Made by a program: the position numbers and the translations under genes. Of a DNA stretch of 15,781 nucleotides, positions 1 through 6,615 are shown piece after piece (the stretch's first letter is position 1; every line of letters begins with the position of its first letter). The DNA lies in contig JAKAJX010000287.1 in assembly GCA_021824855.1 (NCBI GenBank), positions 1 through 15,781 of the forward strand. Direction: 5' to 3'. The notes under the pieces are model-generated. The model ran no database searches and was not told the DNA's origin. It was given only the letters and a program-made list of their open reading frames with translations. Origin of the DNA: Bacteroidota bacterium (GTDB lineage: Bacteria > Bacteroidota > Bacteroidia > Chitinophagales > Chitinophagaceae).

Positions 1-189
1 CAGTCCGGAAATGCCCGGCATGGATTCGTCTAACAATACCACATCTACCTCATTATCTTTTATAAATTCTATTGCTTCAAAACCATTTGTAAATGTTATT
101 ACTTTATATCCTTTATTTTCTAAAAATATTTTTTGCGATTGCAAACTTTCTATTTCATCATCAACCCAAATAATTGTAGCTAAAATCAT
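1..189 (-). CDS. porX: PorX-like response regulator, N-terminal fragment (cut by window edge)
   Basis: Translating the minus strand from the ATG at 189 gives 63 residues running open to base 1, so only the start of the gene is here. It is the first half of a receiver domain: hydrophobic strand then the acidic pair D10-D11 in IIWVDDE, and the phosphoacceptor D54 in VVLLDESMPG. The combination WVDDE, FLENKGY and LDExMPGISGL is what I associate with PorX of Bacteroidota, which pairs a receiver domain with a C-terminal PglZ/alkaline-phosphatase-like domain and, with the kinase PorY, controls type IX secretion. The second domain lies outside the window, so the PorX name rests on the N-terminal signature only; another CheY-type regulator is possible. 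It is divergent from the HD gene, with 145 bp between the starts. Confidence 0.75.
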   Translation of the reverse strand, partial: MILATIIWVDDEIESLQSQKIFLENKGYKVITFTNGFEAIEFIKDNEVDVVLLDESMPGISGL

Positions 190-194
190 AATTT

Positions 195-224
195 GTTTTT
201 TAAACTGTACACAAGTTTTTTAAA
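195..224. repeat. Direct repeat GTTTTTTAAA, 20-bp period, between divergent genes
   Basis: Two exact copies of GTTTTTTAAA sit at 195-204 and 215-224, their starts 20 bp apart (about two helical turns), with a TGTACA palindrome between them. They lie just upstream of the porX-like start at 189. The spacing would suit a protein bound to one face of the helix or an A/T-tract promoter element. In such AT-rich DNA chance is a real alternative. Confidence 0.4.
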
Positions 225-297
225 TTGTTGAAGTGCTGAAATAACTTCATTCAATTTACTTACTTATTAAAAATATTTCATCTCGCTATACAAATTG

Positions 298-305
298 TAT
301 TTTTG
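298..305 (+). promoter_or_regulatory. Candidate -7 box for the HD hydrolase gene
   Basis: TATTTTTG matches the Bacteroidota -7 consensus TAnnTTTG exactly. Transcription would begin near 310, giving a leader of about 25 nt before the ATG at 335. The expected -33 TTG is not evident: the sequence 17-20 bp upstream reads TTTCA. Confidence 0.55.
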
Positions 306-334
306 CAGGCTGCTTTAACAAAACAGCAACATGT

Positions 335-1552
335 ATGAGTAGTAAAAGAAAAATAATTAACGATCCGGTTTATGGTTTTATTACCATTGAACATTCGTTA
401 ATATTTAATATTATAGCTCATCCTTATTATCAACGTTTGCGGCGTATTCATCAAATGGCATTGGCATTTTTGGTTTATCCGGGTGCTGTACATACCAGAT
501 TACATCATTCTTTAGGCGCTTATCATTTAATGTGCAATGCTCTTAACGAGTTAAAAGCGAAAGGAACTATTATAACACCCGAAGAAGAAGTAGCCACTAA
601 AGCCGCTATTTTATTACACGATATTGGTCATGGCCCATTCTCTCACTCATTAGAACATCAGTTAATTCCTAATATTCACCACGAAACATTAAGCTTGCAA
701 ATTATGCAAGCCATGAACGAAGATTTTAATGGTGAATTAGAAACAGCCATTGATATTTTTACTGATAAGTATCCTAAAAAATTTTTACACCAATTAATTA
801 GCGGACAAGTAGATGTGGATAGAATGGATTATTTAACCAGAGATAGTTTTTATACCGGCGTAAGTGAAGGTGTTATTGGTTACGACAGAATTTTAAAAAT
901 GCTGATAATACACAACAATCAATTAATGGTTGAAGAAAAAGGTATTTACAGCACTGAAAAATTTTTAGTTGCAAGGCGACAAATGTATTGGCAAGTTTAT
1001 TTGCATAAAACCGTTTTAGCCGCCGAAAAAATGCTGGTACATATTTTAAAAAGAGTAAAACTATTATACCAACAAAACAATACCGATATACATATAAAAA
1101 CAGGCGGACTATTAGATTATTTTTTATTTGATTACACCAACGTACTTGATAAAAAAGCCTTAGAACAATTTTGTAAATTAGATGATGCCGATATTACGTT
1201 TGCAGTAAAAAAATGGAGCACTCACCCCGATTTTGTTTTAAGCCAATTAAGCACCCGATTATTAAATAGAAATTTATTGAAAATAAAACTACAATCCGAG
1301 CCTTTTAATACAAGCCAAATTACAGCAAAAATGGATGAAGCAATTGAAAAATTAGCTATTTCGCCGGAAGAAGCAACTTATTTTGTTTTTACCGGAGAAG
1401 CAAAAAATACGCTGTATAAAACAAGCGATGAAAGAATTAACATCCTTTTTAAAGACGGTACTGTAAAGGATATTACCGCAATTGATGCACCATTAATTCA
1501 TCAAACTATTTCAATGCCTGTTAAAAAATTTTACATTTGTTCATTAACTTAA
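335..1552 (+). CDS. HD-domain phosphohydrolase (SAMHD1/dGTPase-like family)
   Basis: A 405-residue cytosolic protein of the HD superfamily, in the group that includes dNTP triphosphohydrolases such as SAMHD1. The metal-binding set is complete: H58 in TRLHHSLG, the H95-D96 doublet in LLHDIGHGPFSH, and D162 in VDVDRMDYLTRD, where Y166 matches the SAMHD1 catalytic-site tyrosine. The first 180 residues form the catalytic core; the rest is a helical region with no motif I can name. It has no signal peptide or membrane segment. The real substrate cannot be read from sequence, since members act on dNTPs or other phosphate esters. The ATG at 335 is preferred because the ATG at 331 opens only a three-codon frame ending in TAG. 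It heads the rightward run containing lpxD, 63 bp away, so shared transcription is likely. Confidence 0.87.
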   Translation: MSSKRKIINDPVYGFITIEHSLIFNIIAHPYYQRLRRIHQMALAFLVYPGAVHTRLHHSLGAYHLMCNALNELKAKGTIITPEEEVATKAAILLHDIGHGPFSHSLEHQLIPNIHHETLSLQIMQAMNEDFNGELETAIDIFTDKYPKKFLHQLISGQVDVDRMDYLTRDSFYTGVSEGVIGYDRILKMLIIHNNQLMVEEKGIYSTEKFLVARRQMYWQVYLHKTVLAAEKMLVHILKRVKLLYQQNNTDIHIKTGGLLDYFLFDYTNVLDKKALEQFCKLDDADITFAVKKWSTHPDFVLSQLSTRLLNRNLLKIKLQSEPFNTSQITAKMDEAIEKLAISPEEATYFVFTGEAKNTLYKTSDERINILFKDGTVKDITAIDAPLIHQTISMPVKKFYICSLT

Positions 1553-1615
1553 TTATTTCAAATAAAAATATACTCCTGCATACAATAATTTTTAGTTAAC
1601 CAAAAAAAACAACTC

Positions 1616-2674
1616 ATGCAATTTACTGCCGCACAAATAGCATTAATGGTTAATGGTAAAGTGGAAGGAGATGCTCTTGCAACGGTATCATCATTCGGAA
1701 AAATTGAGGAGGCAAATAAAGGGCAACTTTCTTTTTTAGCAAATCCTAAGTACGAAGAATATGTTTATACCACTCAGGCATCTATTGTTATTGTTAATGA
1801 AAGTTTCGATCTAAAACAAAAAGTTCAAACTTCTTTAATTCGCGTTCCCGATGCCTACTCTGCTTTTGCAGTTTTACTAACTAAATACCAAGAAATTAAA
1901 ACACAACAATTAATTGGCGTTCAACAACCCAATTATATTGCATCTTCAGCTACTATTGGTACCAATGTTTTTATAGGTGCTTTTGTATATATTGGAGAGA
2001 ATACAATAATTGGTAACGATGTAAAACTATTTCCGGGAACTATTATTGGAGATAATGTTACAATAGGAAACCATTCCATTATTCATGCCGGGGTTAAAAT
2101 TTATTTCGATTGTATAATTGGCAATCATGTAACCATACATGCAGGTACAGTAATTGGCAGCGATGGTTTTGGATTTGCTCCACAACAAGATGGAAGCTTT
2201 AAAAAAATTCCGCAAATTGGCAATGTAATTATTGAAGATTCTGTTGAAATAGGAGCCAATACTACCATTGACAGAGCAACCATGGGATCAACCATTATTA
2301 AATCGGGGGCTAAATTAGATAACCTTATTCAAATTGCTCATAATGTAGAAGTGGGAAATAATACCGTAATTGCAGCCCAATCGGGTATTAGCGGAAGTAC
2401 CAAAGTAGGCAATAACGTTATGATGGGCGGACAAGTAGGTACTGCAGGTCATATTTTTATTGCAGATGGCAGTAAAATTAATGGACAAAGTGGTATTACA
2501 AAATCTATTAAAAAAAACAATACGGCTGTAAATGGTACTCCTGCTTTTGATTATAGCAGCTCATTAAGAAGCCAAGCTGTTTTTAGAAATTTACCCGAAT
2601 TAGAAAAAAGAATTCAAGAATTAGAAAAAATTATTCAACAATTAATTGCTGAACGAGTATCTGACATTAACTAA
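1616..2674 (+). CDS. lpxD: UDP-3-O-(3-hydroxyacyl)glucosamine N-acyltransferase LpxD
   Basis: LpxD transfers a 3-hydroxyacyl chain from ACP to the amino group of UDP-3-O-acylglucosamine, the third step of lipid A synthesis, in the cytosol. The 352 residues follow the family plan. Residues 1-100 are the uridine-binding domain (GQLSFLANPKYEEY at about 36-49). From about 105 to 305 run hexapeptide repeats of the left-handed beta helix, e.g. IGTNVFIGAFVYIGENTIIG. A charged C-terminal helix (LPELEKRIQELEK) follows. The catalytic His is H242 in QIAHNVEVGNN, and the family block GSDGFGFAP is at 181-189. The length is normal. It lies between the HD gene and lpxC-fabZ. The 63 bp before it hold only an imperfect -7 box (TAATTTTT), so transcription from the HD gene promoter is likely. 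Confidence 0.97.
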   Translation: MQFTAAQIALMVNGKVEGDALATVSSFGKIEEANKGQLSFLANPKYEEYVYTTQASIVIVNESFDLKQKVQTSLIRVPDAYSAFAVLLTKYQEIKTQQLIGVQQPNYIASSATIGTNVFIGAFVYIGENTIIGNDVKLFPGTIIGDNVTIGNHSIIHAGVKIYFDCIIGNHVTIHAGTVIGSDGFGFAPQQDGSFKKIPQIGNVIIEDSVEIGANTTIDRATMGSTIIKSGAKLDNLIQIAHNVEVGNNTVIAAQSGISGSTKVGNNVMMGGQVGTAGHIFIADGSKINGQSGITKSIKKNNTAVNGTPAFDYSSSLRSQAVFRNLPELEKRIQELEKIIQQLIAERVSDIN

Positions 2675-2678
2675 ACTA

Positions 2679-2706
2679 TTGTTTAACACAATATGCTTTA
2701 TTTTTG
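2679..2706 (+). promoter_or_regulatory. Promoter of lpxC-fabZ
   Basis: TTG at 2679-2681 and TATTTTTG at 2699-2706 are 17 bp apart, a good match to the Bacteroidota -33/-7 promoter form. Initiation is predicted near 2711, giving a leader of about 52 nt before the ATG at 2763. This suggests lpxC-fabZ has its own start in addition to any readthrough from lpxD, whose stop codon (2672-2674) is just upstream of the -33 element. Confidence 0.65.
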
Positions 2707-2762
2707 ATAAAATTAGTCAAACAGCTACAGCATTATTTTCAGCCTAAAAAAAATTCGTTAAA

Positions 2763-4169
2763 ATGGATACTACTTTTAATCCCGATTTTCAACATACTTT
2801 AAATAGCTCTATCAATATTAATGGCACAGGCTTACATACAGGCATTACAGTTGATATGACTCTTAAACCCGCTAATCCGGGCTTTGGTATTCAATTTCAA
2901 AGAATTGACCTTCCTAACCAACCTATCATTAAAGCCGATTGCGATTTGGTTACCGATACCTCCAGAGGTACCACTTTACAAGTTGGCGATGCCAAAGTAA
3001 GTACTGTTGAACATATTTTAGCAGCATTGGTAGGCATGGGTGTTGATAATTGTTTAATTGAATTAAATGGCCCCGAAATTCCTATTATCGATGGCAGCTC
3101 AGAACCCTTTGTAGAATTAATTGAAAGCATAGGCGTAGTTGAACAGGAAGCCGCAAAACAATGGTATAGTATTGGCGAAAATATTTACCATTACGATGAT
3201 GTAAAACGTGTTGAAATGGTAGCCCTTCCATCTATCGATTATCAAATTACTACCTTAATAGATTTTAATAGCCCCGTTTTAGGAACACAACATGCCGGAT
3301 TAAAATCTATTAAAGAATTTAAAACCGAAATTGCACCTTGCAGAACATTTTGCTTTTTACATGAATTGGAAATGCTTTTGGATAATGATTTAATTAAAGG
3401 CGGAGACATTAATAATGCTATTGTTGTGGTAGATAAACCCGTTACCGATCTTGAAATGAACCGCTTAGCAAAAGCCTTTAACAGAGAAAAAATTGAAGTA
3501 AAGAATGAAGGTTACCTAAATAATCTTGAACTACGTTTTTCGAACGAACCTGCAAGGCATAAATTATTAGATGTTATTGGAGATTTGGCATTAATTGGTT
3601 ACCCAATAAAAGCCAGAATTATTGCTAACAGGCCCGGGCACAGCACCAATGTAGAGTTTGCTAAAAAAATAAAACAGTACATCAGAAAAAATAAACACAT
3701 GAAAGGGGTTCCGGTGTATGATGCATCTTTACCACCGGTTTTTACACTCGAAAAAATAGAAAAAACTTTACCCCACCGATTCCCATTTTTATTGGTAGAT
3801 AAAATTATTGAACTAACCGATAAACATATTATAGGAATTAAAAACGTTACTTTTAACGAATGGTTTTTTCAAGGTCATTTTCCCAATAATCCGGTAATGC
3901 CGGGTGTTTTACAAATAGAAGCTTTAGCACAAACCGGAGGACTTTTAGCCATTAATGGCATGCCCGAAGGCAAATACGATACTTATTTTTTAAAAATAGA
4001 CAATTGTAAATTCAAACAAAAAGTAGTACCCGGAGATACAATGATTTTAAAAATGGAATTAACTGCTCCTATCAGGCGTGGTATCTGCGAAATGAAAGGA
4101 ACAGTTTATGTTGGCGGCAAATTAGCTACCGAAGCCGATTTGGTAGCACAAGTAATAAAAAGAGGTTAA
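2763..4169 (+). CDS. lpxC/fabZ: Fused UDP-3-O-acyl-GlcNAc deacetylase / 3-hydroxyacyl-ACP dehydratase (LpxC-FabZ)
   Basis: One 468-residue chain holds two enzymes. Residues 1 to about 305 are LpxC, the zinc deacetylase that commits UDP-3-O-acylglucosamine to lipid A. The metal ligands are H84 (TVEHILAALVGMG), H266 and D270 (EPARHKLLDVIGDL), and the general catalytic His is H293 in RPGHSTN. After a short linker, residues about 325-468 are FabZ, the hot-dog-fold dehydratase of fatty acid elongation, with catalytic H372 and E386 in GHFPNNPVMPGVLQIEALAQ. Both active sites look intact. The fusion is well known in Bacteroidota and places on one protein an enzyme that draws 3-hydroxyacyl chains towards membrane fatty acids and an enzyme that commits them to lipid A. 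There is no frameshift or internal stop, and no separate fabZ is seen in the window. Confidence 0.98.
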   Translation: MDTTFNPDFQHTLNSSININGTGLHTGITVDMTLKPANPGFGIQFQRIDLPNQPIIKADCDLVTDTSRGTTLQVGDAKVSTVEHILAALVGMGVDNCLIELNGPEIPIIDGSSEPFVELIESIGVVEQEAAKQWYSIGENIYHYDDVKRVEMVALPSIDYQITTLIDFNSPVLGTQHAGLKSIKEFKTEIAPCRTFCFLHELEMLLDNDLIKGGDINNAIVVVDKPVTDLEMNRLAKAFNREKIEVKNEGYLNNLELRFSNEPARHKLLDVIGDLALIGYPIKARIIANRPGHSTNVEFAKKIKQYIRKNKHMKGVPVYDASLPPVFTLEKIEKTLPHRFPFLLVDKIIELTDKHIIGIKNVTFNEWFFQGHFPNNPVMPGVLQIEALAQTGGLLAINGMPEGKYDTYFLKIDNCKFKQKVVPGDTMILKMELTAPIRRGICEMKGTVYVGGKLATEADLVAQVIKRG

Positions 4170-4197
4170 TGGCTTCTTAAAATATTGCTAATACCTT

Positions 4198-4205
4198 TAT
4201 TTTTG
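4198..4205 (+). promoter_or_regulatory. Candidate -7 box for lpxA
   Basis: TATTTTTG matches TAnnTTTG exactly and lies in the 96-bp gap between lpxC-fabZ and lpxA. Initiation near 4210 would leave about 56 nt of leader to the ATG at 4266. No TTG lies at the ideal distance upstream, so this is weaker than the lpxC-fabZ promoter. Confidence 0.5.
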
Positions 4206-4212
4206 CAAATTA

Positions 4213-4227
4213 GCCGGTTTTTCTGGC
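4213..4227 (+). other. Short stem-loop at the start of the predicted lpxA leader
   Basis: GCCGG and CTGGC, separated by TTTTT, can form a five-pair stem including one G-U pair. It begins about three bases after the predicted transcription start and is G+C rich compared with its surroundings. A role in mRNA stability or start-site access is conceivable, but the stem is short and may be chance. Confidence 0.3.
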
Positions 4228-4265
4228 ATCGTTTTTATCGCTGTTAGTGTCTCTACTTTCAAATT

Positions 4266-5099
4266 ATGGAAACACTAATAGCCTCTAAACCCAAAAGCAG
4301 GATGACACATCCCTATACGTACATCGATCCTAATGCAAGGTTAGCTCCTAATGTTAAGATTGATCCATTTACGGTAATTCATGGAGACGTTCAAATTGGC
4401 GAAGGCACTTGGATTGGCAGTAATGTAACCATTATGGAAGGTACGCGTATTGGTAAAAATTGCAGAATTTTTCCGGGTGCAGTATTAGGCGGTGTTCCGC
4501 AAGATTTAAAATTTAATGGCGAAAAAACCACTGTTACCATTGGCGATAATACCACCATTAGAGAATTTGTTACCATTAACCGTGGCACATCGGACAGATG
4601 GAAAACAACTGTAGGAAACAATTGCTTAATTATGGCCTACAGCCATATTGCACACGATTGTATTATTGGAAATAATTGCATTATCAGCAATAGCGTTCAA
4701 ATTGCAGGGCATGTTACCATGGGCGATTGGGCTTGGATTGCAGGCGTTAGTGCCGTACATCAGTTTGTAGAAATTGGTCAACACGCTTATATAGCCGGCG
4801 GTAGCTTAGTAAGTAAAGATGTACCACCTTATATTAAAGCTGTTCGCAATCCATTAAGCTATGGCGGTGTAAATAGCATTGGTTTAAAACGCCGTGGATT
4901 TGAACTTCAAAAAATTAACCATATTCTCGATATTTATAGAATTATTTTTAATAAAGGAATGAATGTTTCTCAGGCTTTAGAATTTATTGAAGAAGAATTA
5001 CCCGCCAGCGATGAGAGAGACGAAATTGTTACTTTTATTAGAGAAAGCGGCAGAGGAATTATTAAAAAATATACCAAAGGCGGTAATGAAGAAGAATAG
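4266..5099 (+). CDS. lpxA: UDP-GlcNAc 3-O-acyltransferase LpxA
   Basis: LpxA starts lipid A synthesis by moving a 3-hydroxyacyl chain from ACP to the 3-OH of UDP-GlcNAc. Residues about 17-200 are hexapeptide repeats of a left-handed beta helix (IGEGTWIGSNVTIMEGTRIG). The catalytic His is H130 in AYSHIAHDC, and the family block GVPQDLKFNGE is at 76-86. The C-terminal helices (about 203-277) end in a charged tail. The length, 277 residues, is slightly above the usual 255-265, which raises the start question. The ATG at 4302 (MTHPYTYIDPNARL) aligns better with the usual LpxA N-terminus than the first ATG at 4266, and both follow the predicted promoter. The first ATG is given here with that caveat. 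The ABC ATPase gene follows 21 bp later. Confidence 0.97.
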   Translation: METLIASKPKSRMTHPYTYIDPNARLAPNVKIDPFTVIHGDVQIGEGTWIGSNVTIMEGTRIGKNCRIFPGAVLGGVPQDLKFNGEKTTVTIGDNTTIREFVTINRGTSDRWKTTVGNNCLIMAYSHIAHDCIIGNNCIISNSVQIAGHVTMGDWAWIAGVSAVHQFVEIGQHAYIAGGSLVSKDVPPYIKAVRNPLSYGGVNSIGLKRRGFELQKINHILDIYRIIFNKGMNVSQALEFIEEELPASDERDEIVTFIRESGRGIIKKYTKGGNEEE

Positions 5100-5120
5100 C
5101 CGAATTTTTGCCTACAACTT

Positions 5121-5741
5121 ATGATTATCCAACTTACAGATACCGGAAAAAGATTTAATCAAGATTGGATATTTAAACACCTTTCAATACAGTTTACCAC
5201 ACAAAAATCGTATGTAATTACCGGTCCTAATGGCAGCGGAAAAAGTACTTTATTACAATGTATTGCAGGAAGCAGTAACCTTAGCGAAGGAAGCATACAA
5301 TATTCTATTAACAATAGTTTGGTGAACGATGCTGCTATTCATCAAGAAATTTCTATTGTTGCACCTTATGTAGAATTAATTGAAGAAATGACAGCTAAAG
5401 AGTTTCTTCAATTCCATTTTTCGTTTAAACCTTTATTAAAAAATATTTCTGTACAACAAATATTGACAGAAATTAATTTAGAAAAAGCTGCCAACAAACA
5501 AATAAGGTATTTTTCTTCCGGAATGAAACAACGCATAAAATTGGCACAAGCTGTTTTTGCCCAAACTGCCATTCTTTTACTGGACGAGCCTTGTACCAAC
5601 TTAGATACCACAGGCTACCATTTGTATCACCAACTCATTAACAATTATTGCAGAGAAAAAATAGTAATTGTAAGCAGCAACGATGTGAATGAATATGATT
5701 TTTGTGAAGAAAAGATATCTATCATGGATTTTAAAAATTAA
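5121..5741 (+). CDS. ABC transporter ATP-binding protein with atypical Q- and H-loops
   Basis: A 206-residue stand-alone nucleotide-binding subunit. It has Walker A GPNGSGKS (35-42), signature FSSGMKQR (131-138), Walker B ILLLDE (151-156) with catalytic E156, and D-loop NLD (160-162). Two switch residues are missing: the Q-loop glutamine position reads APY (81-83), and the H-loop histidine is N187 in VSSNDVNE. ATP binding should persist, but hydrolysis or coupling may be altered. It has no membrane segment and no permease gene lies beside it in the window, so the substrate is unknown. It is 21 bp downstream of lpxA. The near-box AATTTTTG at 5103-5110 differs from the -7 consensus at one base, so cotranscription with lpxA is the simpler view. 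A CcmA-like export ATPase is one possibility, but nothing here proves it. Confidence 0.86.
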   Translation: MIIQLTDTGKRFNQDWIFKHLSIQFTTQKSYVITGPNGSGKSTLLQCIAGSSNLSEGSIQYSINNSLVNDAAIHQEISIVAPYVELIEEMTAKEFLQFHFSFKPLLKNISVQQILTEINLEKAANKQIRYFSSGMKQRIKLAQAVFAQTAILLLDEPCTNLDTTGYHLYHQLINNYCREKIVIVSSNDVNEYDFCEEKISIMDFKN

Positions 5742-5797
5742 TGAACCCCTACTCTTAACCTATCCGTTTTTAAAATAGCAGTTAGCTCCTTTAATAT

Positions 5798-6397
5798 TTA
5801 CCATTTAATATCAAAGCGTCCATTAGTAATTAACACTTCTTTATTCCCATTTTGCATTCTCATTTTACCGCTAAAAGTTCCTGAAATTATTTTTTGAGAT
5901 GTATTAAAATTTGTAAGTATAATACTCCCAGAACCATTGTAAGAGCCATACCAGTGATATACTTTGGAAGAGTCGTCATAAAAACTACCTGTTAAATGGT
6001 TATGATACATATAGTAGGGTGAAAATTGGTCGTCAAAAGAAGATTGCTCCCAATTTATTGTTACCCCACTTTGAAGTTTGTTAAATGTACCAAAGTGAAA
6101 TAAAAGATAATATGGTTCAGGTTCTTTGCTATTTGCATTATAAATTGCAATTTCAAGAATTGCCGAATCCCAAAATACTTTTTCAATACCACCATTTGGA
6201 TTAGGGTTTGAAAGTGATGGCTTAACATCAGTTGGAAGCATTGCAGTTCCATTCACCAAACATCCAAAAGTATTTGCCCCAGTAGTGGTAGCGGGTGGTA
6301 AAAGACTTAATTGATCAACAGGTTGAGTTTTTTTGCAACTTACGGGTAGTATAAAACCTATTATTATAACTAATAGCAAGTAATAGTTGGGTTTCAT
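5798..6397 (-). CDS. Putative lipoprotein of unknown function
   Basis: I do not assign a function. The start at 6397 (MKPNYYLLLVIIIGF) gives a classic signal peptide ending in LPVSC-KK, so C21 would be lipidated after cleavage by signal peptidase II; the SCKK form is common in Chitinophagaceae lipoproteins. The open frame extends 16 codons further upstream (to 6445), but that would bury the signal peptide. The mature part, about 180 residues, starts with a low-complexity linker (LPPATTTGANTFGCLVNG) and is rich in aromatic residues, Asn, Ser and Gly in alternating strand-like segments, ending in TNGRFDIKW. This suggests a small all-beta domain outside the cytosol. It is convergent with the ABC ATPase gene and separated from ald by a terminator, so it is probably transcribed alone. 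Only a weak -7-like box (TACCTTTA, 6434-6441) precedes it. Confidence 0.7.
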   Translation of the reverse strand: MKPNYYLLLVIIIGFILPVSCKKTQPVDQLSLLPPATTTGANTFGCLVNGTAMLPTDVKPSLSNPNPNGGIEKVFWDSAILEIAIYNANSKEPEPYYLLFHFGTFNKLQSGVTINWEQSSFDDQFSPYYMYHNHLTGSFYDDSSKVYHWYGSYNGSGSIILTNFNTSQKIISGTFSGKMRMQNGNKEVLITNGRFDIKW

Positions 6398-6457
6398 AAT
6401 TTTAAGTTTTAAATAAATTAAAACCCTGCAGTATAAAGGTAGCATGAATACATATAC

Positions 6458-6479
6458 AAAAAAAGAGGAATAAACCTCT
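6458..6479 (-). terminator. Rho-independent terminator downstream of ald
   Basis: Read on the minus strand: AGAGG (6479-6475), loop TTTATT (6474-6469), CCTCT (6468-6464), then six T residues (6463-6458). The perfect five-pair stem followed directly by a T-tract is the classic form; A-T pairs beyond a T-T mismatch could lengthen it. It lies about 137 bp past the ald stop and upstream of the lipoprotein start, so it should end the tsaE-ald transcript. Confidence 0.75.
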
Positions 6480-6482
6480 ATT

Positions 6483-6534
6483 TATTGTAACTATTTTTTC
6501 GTATATAGAGTAACAAGCCAATACGGTTACAATA
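6483..6534 (-). repeat. Inverted repeat in the ald 3' region
   Basis: TATTGTAAC (6483-6491) and GTTACAATA (6526-6534) are perfect 9-bp inverted copies around a 34-base loop. A further GTAAC at 6510-6514 could pair with the same right arm instead, giving two exclusive structures. It lies between the ald stop and the terminator. The stretch between the two genes (6398-6615) holds no supported coding frame. Confidence 0.45.
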
Positions 6535-6615
6535 GGTGGGTGTGAATACAAAATATAACCGGTTTTATTCTGCAATGCTCTATTGCGTCTGCATTATCAT
6601 CGTTCTATAAAATAC

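Noticed and set aside
11..223. Plus-strand 70-codon frame at the window start
   Set aside because: It is antisense to the response regulator fragment, which has unmistakable receiver-domain residues.
6434..6441. TACCTTTA on the minus strand upstream of the lipoprotein gene
   Set aside because: It differs from TAnnTTTG at the usually conserved G, and the nearest TTTG is 15 bp away rather than 17-20, so it is not listed as a promoter.
6398..6445. Extended start for the lipoprotein at 6445
   Set aside because: It adds a 16-residue extension before a textbook lipoprotein signal peptide, which would place the signal internally.
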